64,000 nt of DNA from Lucifuga dentata (Eukaryota > Chordata > Actinopteri > Ophidiiformes > Bythitidae): contig VXCM01000301.1 in the NCBI GenBank assembly GCA_014773175.1, forward strand, positions 170,913-234,912, given 5' to 3'. The position numbers were made by a program, and so were the translations under genes. This document shows, piece after piece, positions 40,790 to 54,610 of the stretch. The first letter of the stretch is position 1; the number at the start of each line of letters is the position of its first letter. The notes under the pieces are model-generated. The model was not told where the DNA came from and did not search any database. It saw only the letters and a program-made list of their open reading frames with translations.

Positions 40790-43700
40790 ATTCTCTTACA
40801 CACGCACACAAATGCACACACACACCTTTCTCAATTTAATCCAAACTCCATCCTCTCTATGCTTCAATCTAACTCTCCATCTTCCAATCTACTACTATTG
40901 CAGCTACTACTGTGTCCAGCCCAAGGCACTACTGCCTCTTAATCCCATTAGAGCAAACACAATCAATTATCCAGCCAGCCATAAGGATCTGAGAGTATTA
41001 AAAGGTTAGTTCAGGAGATTTACAGCCATTGATGTCTATGACAGAAGTGCAGCCATTCTACCCCCTCCCTTGAATGCTCCCTGCTTACTAGCGTGTTAGT
41101 GTTTGGACATGTGCGTATGTGTGTCGGTGTGTGTTCGTCAACATGACACCCCAGCACCAACCTGCATCACCATGCATCGCTTGTGGATCTTTAATCATGT
41201 CCCTGCAAGTCCCAGCAAATTACTGCCCTGTGATGGTAATCAATAAAGCAAAAAAGGCAACCAGGGACTGCAGTTGCTGGAGCAAAGAAATACCACTGTG
41301 GCCACTGGTTCAGTTTTTCTTATAATCTGACCCCCTCCCTACTAAGGATAAAGGGGGAAAAAGTAGAGAGTAGGATTCCTGGAGACAGGTTATGTGGGAG
41401 AAAGAGAGAACAATGCAAGCTCACACATTGTACTGGCATTGAGGAGTTGTAGACAGGTGCAGGTCAATCAATCCTATCAGCCAGATAGACTGCTATGTAA
41501 TCATAATGTAATCTGGAGACTCATCTTAAACTACCCCCCAGCCCTCCCTTTACTGTCCATAACCTCTACACCCCCACTGCTGCTCCCATTCATCGCTTGA
41601 TCTAATTCTCTCACTCCCCTTTATCTTCGACCGCACCCCACTGCTTCTGCCTCTCCTCACTCACTTGTTCTTTCTCAGGCAAGAAAATTAAATATGATCA
41701 TTCCTCCTCAAAGGCATCACTATTAGCCACATAATGAATATTCAGTTAATGTATCAGGGACAAGACACTGTGAGGAAGAGAAATAAGTGACAGCAAGAAA
41801 TGAAAGGTGGTATTCCAAAACTAATTTTCAACGGCCTTTCAGCATAACTGCACAAAAGCAAATTAATATTCACGAGCATATCATCTTCTACAGAGAATTT
41901 ATAGCCAAATAACACAAAACATTAATTATTACAAATACCTTATTAGCATGAATGAACAGTCCCATGACATTTAACAATGTGATTGTAGATCTACCTCATC
42001 AGAGTCCAATACATCATTTATGGCTCATTAATATTTCCACTGAGGAATCATTGATTTAAGAGCCATTATGAAATACTTCCTTAAATCTCATGTCCCTGAC
42101 ACGACCTCCGCTGGAAAATCATTTGGCTAGGGTTTGAAAAAAAGATACAGCACTTGTGGCTGCACTCGTAAGGACTTGTCAGTCTGCGTTCCACAAGCAG
42201 CTGCCAAGCACCTTCTCCACTGGGATTCAAATGTGTTTCCTCACGCAGACACGATAGCCACTTTCCAATTTCAACTTCATCTTAAACCACCAATTTCTGC
42301 TACCGCGAAGATGATTGAAATATGAAACCCTGCATATATACAGGCCATTACAGCAAATACAAGGCCCCAGCTGCTGTCTGTCTGCCCAGGGAAGTGAGAG
42401 GAGAAAAAAACAACAGGGATCAGCTACAGCTGGAACACATTTCTATTTATTTATTATTCAATAACATTGAATTGGCCCCTGACCCCTCAGTAGCAACTAC
42501 CACCAAACTCTCCTCAGAAGAAAATGACATCCTTGCTGAATCAGGAAGAAATCAAACAGACTCCCAGGGGTTTTGTAATACAAGAGTTGAAATCTGACGT
42601 ACTTTGAAAAGTCTCCTGTTTGAGGAAGACTTTTTCTGCTATTTCTGATTTATGCGAGTGTAAATTGTGCATGCACTTTCTAGAGCAATATTTACACGTA
42701 CGCTGGCATGCAAACACACAGTACATCTCTCCCTCTGCAGGACCCAAGCCAAAAAATGTATTTATCAAGAGCAACTTGTAGTGCTTTTATCTGTTTTTTT
42801 TTTTTTTAATGTCTCTAATTTTTAAAAGAACCATTTGATGTGTAGGTACTTCCAACCTAATTTCAGTGGGAGATAAAATATTATAAAGCAACTGTTGTTC
42901 AAGTGCAGAAGAAATGAAGTGAGTAGCACAACACAGACACCAAAAAATGGTAAGGGAAAGACAATGGTGGGGAGCAAATGCTGCTAACACACTCTGTTGT
43001 TGCAGCTTTCAAGGTTGTTTCAGTTGTTAATTAGTCCAGTTTGATGGCTTGCATCCATGGGTGCAGTCTAACCCAATTAAGTCAGATGCTCAGTGGGTTT
43101 ACTATTGGCCTTAAATACTGAGCCTCTGCAGGAACCTGGCTCAAGGTTTGCTCCATGGTGTCAGTCATGCCCAATGTCCAGCCCTCACAGTCTGCCACGT
43201 TCCTCAAGTGGCTGCCAGAGAACACTCACCAAGGTTACGTCTGTCAGAGGCAATGCATATCTCACTTTTCTCAGTCCAAGTCCTTCACAAATCTTTGACG
43301 GATTGGTCCTGCCTGTGCTTCAAACTTTGGAAAAATAAGAAAATGACATTCACTTTCAAGGAAAATGGAAGTGGGGAAAAGATATACTGAAGGACCTAAA
43401 ACAAACAGCTTGACAAATGACATCGTGGATTATTAAACCGCAACCAATCAAATAAACATCTACAATTAATCAATTAAAACTGTCACCTACTGAGAGAACC
43501 AGATGAAGTAATTTGCATTTTCCTGTTTGCAATATCTCTCATCTGTTAAAAAAAGGACATGCTCAGTAATACTAATTTTTTTTCTGATGGATGTGCAGCG
43601 AGTTGGGTGGGATTTCATATTGAGGTCAGAGCTTTTGATGTTGATAAACAGAAAGATGAAGAAACAGACATGAGTGAGATGGACTGCATGTGATAAATTA

Positions 43701-46700
43701 CTTATTGAAAATGATCAAGATGAAAAAAAGTTTCATGCTGCATATTTTTGATGTTGTTTTCAAGAGGCAACTGGAAAAAAGCGAACTAGAGAAGTAAAAG
43801 CTTTTCTTATTTGGGCGAAAATTCATTGAGAGTTACCTTTCATGCAAATTAACAATGGCTATGTTAGTAATGACTGTGTGCTTAAATGTCAAACTGCAGG
43901 AACAACCGGGGGAAAATACATTGACATATTTCTATGTCCCCAAAGATTGTTGAAACATAATAAATTGTGCCTTAATGACAATAAATTACTTTTTTTTCCA
44001 GAGTAAATTGTCAATGCATTGGTTGACATTAAATTTAAATGTGTTTTTTTGTGTGGCATACATCACTAGCTTACAATATAACACCTGTGGATTTTCAGTA
44101 AAAGAAATCTTTCACGCCAGCCACCCGCTTGAATACCGCACATAATAAAATGAGCTATATACTGTGACGCCATGCACAAATGGAGCAATTAACTATGGTG
44201 GATATTGAGATAATGATTATTTCAGGACCATAACGGTGTGGAGACATGGAGTTTTACATGCCAGGTTGTTTACCACAGGATGACAAGTCAGTGTCGTTCT
44301 GACATGCTGCAGCCATTCTGCCTTTCTGAAAGTCATTTTAGTGGATGTGCAGGCATCTGTTTTGNGATCCTTGCAGCATCCTCCATCTCCAGGGGCAGTG
44401 GCTCCTCTCATCAACCATGCCCAGCCAATGTGACTGTCACTCCCAATCTGTACTGAGAGGAGAGCCTGTGCCTATTTTTATAAATGTATTCATATTCATT
44501 AGTCCTCCGTGTCATTCATAGCAGTGGTCTTTAATGTGGCAGTAATCATCAGAGGCTGTAGGAGCCTGCCTCCTCTCATCTCACAAATTAATAACACAGG
44601 CAATCACTCCAAAGGTGCCTACTGTCAAACAACAATGGCTTCTGATTTCCATCAACTGTGTGCACTTCCTAATTTTCACGACACACACAGAGACACACAC
44701 ACACAAAAAAAAACAACACTCATCAGTGGTANCCTAATTTTCACGACACACACAGAGACACACACACACAAAAAAAAACAACACTCATCAGTGGTACCCC
44801 CTTAGGGAATCTCAACAAAAATGCCATTGTACCAGTCTTTTGAAATATGAAATCCTTAATTTTAGCAAGAATTAATTACAGCCTTTTATCCCTTGACCCG
44901 CCACAATATTCTGCTTCATAACATCTTGGTGTCAGCCAGTTAATTGCGCAGAATAACTGGTGTGAACGCTGGCTGCTAATGAGAGCAGTTAGACTCACAT
45001 GAGACTTAACTTCACCCACTCGCTCAAAGAGAGCACACTCTGCCTTGATTGGCTTGTATGTGTCACATAAAGCTCAAGATGAAGTAATTCAGAGCACGAA
45101 TTGGGTCTTTATTAATGACTGACACCAAGGAAGAGTCCACTCCTCTGATTGACAGTACACATTGACTGTATACATTAAAGATTTTTTTTTTTTTATTAGT
45201 ACAAATGTACCCATCATCACGCATAAATGTTTTTCTGCTGTACATCCACTTCCTTGTTCAGTCTTTTGGGCACTGTGCCCTCTAAAGTAATGGAAGTGGG
45301 CTGTTTCTCACAGCCTTGCCATGTTTTTTTCATGGCCATTGTTTCTGCTCCACCCCACTTTAAATCAAGTGCACAATGCGCACACCCCCACGCAACCACC
45401 CCACCGTACTTCACTCTGGACAACATTAATAAAACAAGCTTTCAATGATGCAGAGTGCAATGCCACACTGGGCTCTTAGCAATGGTATGATTAAAGCTTT
45501 TAAACATCACCACCATTTGAGTTTGCATATGTCAGCTCTGCAGTCTGTGCTTGTAGGAGGGGTGGTGCGGTAGGTGTTCTCTTTGTCTTTCGCCTTTCCT
45601 CTTCTGCTCTCTCACTATTTCTCACTAAGACTGTGAGGGCAAAAGAGGTGCCTCTTAAAGGGCTGTCCTGGTGATTTTGCATGTTTGAGCCCAATAAATA
45701 CAACCCGTGTACATATTACATTACTGCAATTTTCCAAAGCATACAATTTTAGAGTTGTTTTTCCTACCACTCTGACTGCCATTGGTTTCAGTTCATTCCA
45801 GTATGCTATTAAAATTAACTTGTAGAGACTTGAAATATGCTTCAGAGAAGTAGTCCCTCACAGCAAACCAAACAAGGAGGCTGGACAGAAGAAAATGTAC
45901 AGTATGTCTCCACCAGAGGATACAGTCCCAGGAGAAGACAACTTTTACTGAGAAATGTAAAACGACCATCCCTTCTACATTTGGACGTATGTGTTAGCAG
46001 GCGAAACATTGAATTTTAAGGTGGGCGTATCACCTGAACATTTGATTTTGAAAGATTAGGGGATTTTCAAAATGACAGCGAAATTAAACATGGTTTTATG
46101 TTTTGGAAAATGGTTGTCAGTAATGAACATGCATGTATGGGATAGGTATTTATTGGGCTTAAACATGCAAAACAAACAGTATGGTCCTTTAATGTGTGAA
46201 GGCATCACATGAGGTTCAACAATAAAATCAGAGCATTAAGTGTAAGGCCCAGAGAGCAAAGTAGAAGGGAAAACGTTGCTACTACAATGACGTGATTGCG
46301 TCTATTGTCAAGGACTAACAATGTGCTCCTTTCAACATACAGTCACCTCCATTCCTACATTTAGAATGCCCTTATTCCACTCTGTTCTTTTACTCAACAA
46401 TGAAGTGGCATCTTATTTTGCTGAATGAGCTGTACAAATGCAATACTCGCTGTGAAGCTTCTGAAATTCACTCATCTACAAAGGGGGTCCTTACAAAATG
46501 CACTCACTGAGCACTTTTCACTTGGCCATTGCCCCTTGTGCTTCAGTCTCTATCATCTAATAATCCTAGCCCCTGGAGTGATTGTAGAAATGGAATTAAC
46601 ACTTTTTTAATTGAATTTCATAAAATTAAACATTGGCTGGAGAAACTTCATTAAAATGATATAATCCCACTGACTCTCCCATTTCTGCTGTCGCCACAGG

Positions 46701-47436
46701 CAGAGAACCTGTCGAGCATTGCCACAATAAGATGTGTTCTCAAAAATTTATTTTCACAGAACAAGGAAATTATTCCTTGACAATTCCCCAGTTGCAAATT
46801 AAAACAGCTTGACCAGCAATTTATTCAAGCTTTGAGTACAGTGGCATTAAAATTGAGCCTGAGGCCTCTGCATCAGCAACGCAAATTAGGGCAGCTCCAG
46901 CCCATCATGTGTCTGCATATGTACTATAGAATATCCTCAAAACAGAACAGCCATACATTTCCTTTAATGTTGCTATAATGCTTTTGCTTAAGTCAGGCAT
47001 CACAAATCAATTTAGAGCCATCATATGTGTGTCATGTGTGATGTAGATCCGATTTGGCTTTCCTCTCATGGGTAAAGCTCTGTGCCAGCCTTGAGTATGT
47101 TCACGTCTGCTCCGTCGTCAGCATGGAGACAGGAGGCCAGCATTGTCAGAAGACCTCCTGGTGAAGTACCGTACATGTCCCCAACAGGGGACATTTGCAT
47201 TCTTTTCTTCAGGTACATGTCTCTGACTCTGAGACAAGAGGATACAGTGACCGAAGCATCTGGGACATGGCAGTCCCCTGCAGAATTAAACAGGCTGCAT
47301 CTCCAGTCTTGGTGACAAGAAATCTCACTCAGATCAGAAAAGGCAGCACTGATTGCATATGACATGTGCATCTTCTACCCTCAGATACAATGTCTTTGTT
47401 ATGTCTGGATTTGAAGGCATTTGTATTTGTGTGTAT

Positions 47437-47495
<59 letters not shown>

Positions 47496-49014
47496 TTTCC
47501 CCACTGTCTCCCTCTTTTCTAAAAGTGAAACTATGACCTTTTTAAATCACATTGCTTGTTTGTGAGAGTGCATAAAAGCACACGACTGTGTAAAAGGACG
47601 GATTCCAAATGAAACAATAACACTTGAGAGAGGATAACTAGATATTGCCTTGTGTCTAACAGACCTTGCATAATGATGAAATTCAGGGGTGAATGTATAA
47701 ACAGGCTGAAATGTTAGAGGTGGAAGGGCTATGTTTGGGTTCTAACTGGGCAGACTAATCCCTTTGAACCCCCATTTTACTGTCAGCTGTTTCCTAGCTA
47801 CCGATGGATCTGCACAGAATTTAGGATTTGTGGTACTGTATGCCACAGCAATCTCTACCCCACTGATGCAGCGCTCTCCTTTCTTTCCTCCATCAATGCA
47901 CTCCTCCTCTACCCCCACCTTCACCTCTCAACATCCAGTTAGAGCTGCCCTATTCGTTTCTTTTTATGTTTTCTTTTCTTTGCAACCTCTCTACATTTGG
48001 CAGTGACTGCAATATGGCAGCAAGACAGGTTAAATCAGAAAGACTTTCGCATAGAGGACCATCAGAACATGACACTTCATATAGGAAAAGCTGATTCTGA
48101 TTTTGTCTACTCACATGGGACACCATGGATGTGTCCCACTTTCATTAGTTCTGCCGAAATCAGCATTCAAATGCTGTTTGGTCTTTTGAAAAAATGCCGT
48201 TTAGAGAGAGAGATAATGAAACAATCTGTGTGTGTGTGTGTGTGCGCGCGCATGCGCATGTGCGTGTGCATGTGTGAGTGTAGATATGCATGAGAAATGA
48301 GTATACATGCACATGTTCACTGTGTGCATGTTTGTGCATCTGCTTACATGCATTAAAGCAATAAAGGCACTTTTATTGGATTCCTCTTTCAAGCCGCCTT
48401 TGAAATTTAAATAAATAGGCAAATGTATTTGCACAGGATCTCTTTTATCCTTGTCAGTATAAGTTTCTTTGAGTTGTGCAATGCACCACAGATTTCCCGT
48501 TCAACCTCTAAGGAGTTTTCCTACACAAATCCTAAATCATTCCAGGCAGAAACACATGGCAGACTCGATTTACATATTGGCGGATTCATGCTTCATTGTC
48601 AAAACACTGGCTCTCTGTGGCCCTGTATCTATTAATCCTATAAGCAAGTATATGCAGGGTGAATACTACAAGTTTCTCATTTTGGTGATTTCAACAGGTG
48701 CTGCAAGGCTGTATTGGTTTTTGTATACTGTACACTTACATAATTTGTAGTATTATAATAGTAATTATAATAATTACTAAAAGCTTTTTGGAACTTTATG
48801 TACTGTGTTTTTGATCAAGTACTTTAACTGTTACTACATATAAAACAGATAAACTACTATATTATTTATCAGTAGAGACAATCGTAAATAATATCTTCAA
48901 ATATTCCCATACCTATGACAAGGGGAAAATAAATACTTACTACTGGAATCCTATTACTAACTAAACCCAAGTTTGTTTTTCAAATTCTGTATATTTATCT
49001 ATATATGACAGTCC

Positions 49015-49055
<41 letters not shown>

Positions 49056-52000
49056 TAGGCTTTTAGGTATTGGGTCTTTCAGCAAGGGTTGAATCCCAGC
49101 ATATGCTTTCAGTCTTGCACCTGAAGCACTTTGATGACCTGAGGGGACAAGGTAAGGGAATCCAGATTTGACATGAGCCACAGAGCACAAGCCCCACATA
49201 TTCAGTTCCATCTCATCTCTGTCTGACACGTCCCAACTGGCACTAGCAGGGACAGTGATCAAAGATATGTGTGCATTTAAGTCCTACCCTGCTATGATAA
49301 CGAACTCCACTCTGCCATGCATTCTAGGCAGAAATTCAGCAAACACAAAATCCCTCTTGGAGAAGGCTGAGGGTAAGATATTTTAGGATCTATGTATCAG
49401 TTGATACATCTGCATCCACACTTACCTCCACATCTAAAAATCCACCCTGACATCCCCTGGTACCTTCCTTGCAAACCATGGCTGATTTGTTTATCATGAA
49501 AGTGGAGTACTGTCAAAATGTGAAAGGAGAGGGAAGGTCTGATGTTGAGCTCTCCCTATCTTGGGGAAGAGGTGGAGGACAGGTGTTGGGAAACAAAAGT
49601 GACATCAAACATGATACAGTCTCCCATTTGGCCCAGAGCAGGACAATGTGGAATGAGACTTAGCATTGGTCTAATCAATACTGAGCACAAGGCACTGAGA
49701 TGCAGCTTGAGGCATTTTGCCAGGGCCTGAGCTAGAACAGGCAGGCCTACTGCCAAGCACAGGCTGAGAAGAGCAGGATGCTTGGCCCTGCAGCATGGAG
49801 AGGATGGAGGCTTCTTTCCACAAAATTCCCTGCCCATAGACAGAAGGCATGATGCTGGCTGAAATTCTCTGCTCAGTCAACCCTGCCAGCCTGCCTAACC
49901 TCAACTCCATGAACTGTACTCAGACAAAAACATACCCTCTGATGTCGGCTGAGGTACAAGTTGCCAGTATCTGTTGGAAGAGGCTGCTTTGGTAGCAAAC
50001 AAGCAGGCATCCAACTAGCACATGGAAGTAAAGTGAACAGAAGCAGAAAGAACCATCATATGGTTTCTTTCTTCTTGAGCTTTTTCATCCAGCTGACTCT
50101 CTTTTCCACTTCTGTATATCTGCAGTGAGTCAGACAGCAAAACTGACATGTCTACATAAAAGTCATAATTTACTGTAAGAAACGTTTCTGCTGGCGGTAG
50201 GGCAATAAAAGCAAAGGCTGTCATTCAGCACATTTAGATCCATGTTACAAGTCCTATTATATTCTGATTCAGGCAAATAAACTGATTTTTTTCAAAACAT
50301 TTTTTCAATCGGTATAAATCGAACCAAGCTTACCCAGATTGTGTGATTGTTAATAGGTTTATTCAGGCATAAACTTAATAATCAGAGTAAGCCACCTCCA
50401 CATGCATTTCATCTGGTGGACTCTCCTCATAGTCCGATTATGCAACTCGTTATGTACTGTTCAGCGAACCGCGGATCCTAATAATTCCTCCCATGTATAC
50501 GTGTACCTATACATGTGTGCATGTAACCGCAGAGATCGGCATCACTTGAGATCAACACTTTTGATATAATAAACCAGGTGATTTACATAAATAGATACGT
50601 CTGGACAAACAGGGTACGTTAAGACAAATTGAACATAACTCTGGAAGAACAGCAGAGAGAAAGCAAGAAGGACTTGGATTGTGAGGTCAGTTCCCAGGAG
50701 AAAAGGCCAGAGGCTCGCCGACACGAGCTCCCCAGTGGCCCCAATAGCTTTTTGTAAAAGATGAAGGAGAATGTAGGAAGGAGAATTCATCCATGTGAAA
50801 GTACACAAAAAAGGAGATGGGGGAAAAAATACAGCCCAACATCCCACACCCCTACTTCCACCACAGTTTTTCTACCAGATCTCTATTTCTTTGCCTTTTT
50901 TTTTTTTTTTTNTTTTTTTTTTTTTGGCCATTTTATTCACAACACAAGAATACACTCACCAGTCCCCAGGTGGTGCTAGCTGAATGAGAGCAGAGGTTCA
51001 GTGCTCACATTGTGCTGTAAAGAGCAATGTTTCTCAGCACAGTTTTCCTTGAGTTGCCTTTGTGTTGCTTAAATGTTTACATGGAACAGCTCAGGGGCTT
51101 AAAGACAATGTATGGTACAAGAAATCTACCTTAGTACAATCCCTTTTTTTCCCTGGACGAAAGTAATGATATCAATTTAAGAGCTTTTCAAATGGCTCCT
51201 TACTGTCGAATGATGATTTGATGAGGCAGGATATACATCTTTGCCTCTGTCATCAAAATCATATTAGACAAATTAGACAAATAGTGCCATTTCTCCTCCC
51301 ATCTGCCTATCCAAGGTCATTTCCTCTCTTAATTTCTGCCCCAGCTCAGGTTCTGCTCTGAAGGGCATTTTTCTTTGTTCTTGGTGTTTGAAGAGGTGCC
51401 TTCAGGTCCTTTGTCAGATTGATTAGCAAGGAGAATTAATATGTAAAGAATTAAAGTTTCTCCCTGCAGCACTTCTCCTGTGTGTTTCACCAGTAAACAA
51501 GGAGACATTGAAACAAAACCTCTTTCAGCTATGTGATTAAAATAAGACCTAAAGAACTTGCATCCTCAGACAATGCTGCAATTCTTGAAAAGTCTAATTT
51601 GGGTAGCCGTTTCCATTGCCTGCACCTTTTCCAAAGTATTATTACCACAGCTTGTGCCATATACTATATTTACCATCACCATGCCATGATGTATACCTTA
51701 ATTTCTAACAAAAAACAATCCAGGTTTGGGTTAACATGAAAGTAAATCTCAAACCAAAATCACATATGAACAGTAATAAGTTCTTAACACTAGCCAACAT
51801 AACCAAATCAAACTCCAACACTGTTAATAATTTTGTAATGACTTCAACAAGATCTGGTCAGTATGGCAGCATGATAGGAGACACATGGTAGGAGATGGTA
51901 CTTTTTGCCCCATGCAAATAGCCATTACATATCCCTGTGGGCAAATGGTAATTACTGGGCAAGGGGTGCATGCCAGAACCCTGCGGTACAAGTTAATTTG

Positions 52001-54556
52001 ATTACATTTCCATTATGAACTATAAACACAGTTTTGCTGCTCGACTGAGCCAATTAAAGGCTTCCTGAAGCTAAAAATCGTTGACAGCACAGCAGCGCTA
52101 TTGTTCTTCTACAGTAAAGTAGACCGTAATCATTTGTCACCCTTAAACAGGTTTGAAGCACGTCTATTTTCTTGTTTTTTGAAACATTGCCATTAAAATC
52201 CTGCAATGATATCAGACCTTTTCATTCATTTATTTCAAAGGTTGCTGCCAGTGAGTACATATTTTTTTCTAATTTAGCTGTGATATGTTCCATCTTAGCG
52301 AATTAAGCATTCTGTGCGACATGAATAAACATGTGTAGACAGCACTGGCAGCCAGAGAAAAAGCAGCCATGCAGACAGACATGGGAGGCAGGCACTGAAG
52401 AGATACAAGAAGTCTAATTTGGAAATCAGGCTGCCACCCCATTTCACCTGAGGCTGCGCAAGCCACTAGCTGGTCTTTCTGGGCACGAGCCATATTGTGG
52501 AGAAAACAAGCATTTAGTCCAAATTTCAGCAGACATCTGTTAGCTCTCCGAAGCAATAAACATGTTTAATTAAATACATGTCACCAAACAGGGAGACGCA
52601 TATGCCATAAATATGCACTGTGTGAAATTGCATGGTAGATCTGAGATTACAGCAATCCCACTCTTGCATCATTGGGGCTCATATGGGACTTGTGACGTGA
52701 TCAAACTGCTTTAAGTTTATGAAAATGCAATGATTTCATCATGTATTGATTAACATTTTTTTTTACTCATAGCTACAATCAGAAGCCTTAGGCTAATGTG
52801 CCATCAGTGGCAATATGTAGGTCTACATTTGTGTTTTGTACAACATGGATGATGTCTCTATTTGCTGTGACTGAGCTATACCTTTGATTCTACTAAAATT
52901 GTTTCAAATGTTTCTTGACCGAGTTGTGTAAATAATCTTGTACACATTGAATTTTCTATCGTTTGGTAGATTTGTGTGCATTTGTTTGTGTATGTTACTG
53001 ATGTACTGCAGATGAATTATGATCTTCTGCCTGCATTAGAGAGTTTTAATCACACAAGGATTCAGAGTGTTTTAAACAAATGCCTTTTTGTAAGCATGGT
53101 GGATTATCATAAGATTTAAAGATTTGGAAATGGCTGACAGCTGTCAAGCTGCTTAATAACGTACGTCCAGAAAATTATAGCAGCTGTTGGTTGGCAGAAT
53201 GTCAATGCTGCTATCTAGATTAAAGCTCAATAGACAGGAACACAAGTGCCAGCAAGCACATACACATACAGAGAGAAATACACTCAATCGCACTATCACA
53301 CACACAAATACACACAGGGCTAGATTTCAGCACAACAGACTTTGAGTAGGGGTAAGATGATAAAGAGAACACTGAGAAGTAAAGAAAGACAAAACCTCAC
53401 ATCTTGGTATTTCGATGAGAGGTCTAAATGAGTCTTAAAATGGCCTGCCGAGAGCAGCCTGTGGCAGAGGAAAGGTTCCCCTGTGGACTCTATCAGGTAT
53501 CCTCTTGTGCACTGGAGCAGCCAGCACTATTAAACACAGCAGGAGACACAATAGGAACCTGCTGAAAAACAAGTACATGCCACCTTTGGCTCCCAAGGGG
53601 CCTAGTGTGTCTGTGTGTTGCCTAATTTATGATATCCTCAGAGGTCCTTTGTTCTCAGGGAATGACTGGAGCATCTCTATCTTTATGCATAGGCACAGCA
53701 CCACTGCCAGTCATTTGCAAACACGGAGGACCCATGAGGATGAGATCTGCTTCCTACTTCAGATGAACAAGACTTCTCTGGCTGCTGAGCGCACCCTATG
53801 CATAAACTGCAACTCTGTTTTCAATAAAGAACCTAAAGCAGTGAGTGTACGCCATAGAGGAGGTCCTTCTCATTGACAGCCCAGGCAGACAGAGGAATGA
53901 ATCTCTCACCAATGCTAATGCGCAGCCGGGAACATTCAAGGGGGTCTTGAATACCAACTGCAAATATAAGAAAGAGGTCTATTTGGAGAGGAAAGGTAAA
54001 GCCCTGTGAAGTAGCCTGGAAGCGCTCACAGACTCCAGGCATGTTAGCTCAGGAACAGGATGGTAATAACAGCCAGGGGAACTGTGCACTGCATAATAAA
54101 GAGACGCCTGAGACTCTTTTCCGATATGGTTGGGAGCACTTTAGTGCTCAATGCGACCTGTTCAAAGACAAACAAGCAAAGGGATTATGCTGCTTTTAGC
54201 ACTTCGGTGCACTGTGGTGCATTGTGATTGTAAGATGGGACAAAAATCCACTTCTCATATGAATCAACTCCTTATACAAGATTTTTTTCTCCTTTGGGAC
54301 CTATTGAAGTGAATGCCATAAGGATTTGAATGTCAAATGTGTCTGTCTTTCTATTTCTGTATACTCCTCTGTGATAAAATTGTGTGAACAGAATCTGTTG
54401 CTGAACAGTGAACAAAAGATTAAATGGCATTTCAAAATGATTATAAATCAAATAAAATTACCCCTTTATCAACTTACCATCAGTTCTTGTGAAAAGTGAC
54501 AATTTTGCTTTCACAATTATGAAATATTGAGCTGGGAAGGATTTGCTCTCTCTAGT

Positions 54557-54610
<54 letters not shown>

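Larger units (their letters stand above)
24459..45654 (-). other. sdk2 intron 1, segment 3
   Basis: Non-coding. It contains TG/GA (25620-25670), thymine run with N (32023-32049), TG (36246-36289) and TC (40756-40786) repeats, a G-run motif (36454-36470), pyrimidine-rich stretches at about 30.48-30.64 and 38.34-38.58 kb, an isolated N (44365) and an N-separated duplication (44668-44796). I recognise no gene. Confidence 0.65.

Noticed and set aside
53505..53876. 123-codon plus-strand open frame followed by an AATAAA
   Set aside because: The frame begins at a TTG, not ATG. There is no recognisable domain, and the AATAAA lies inside the frame.
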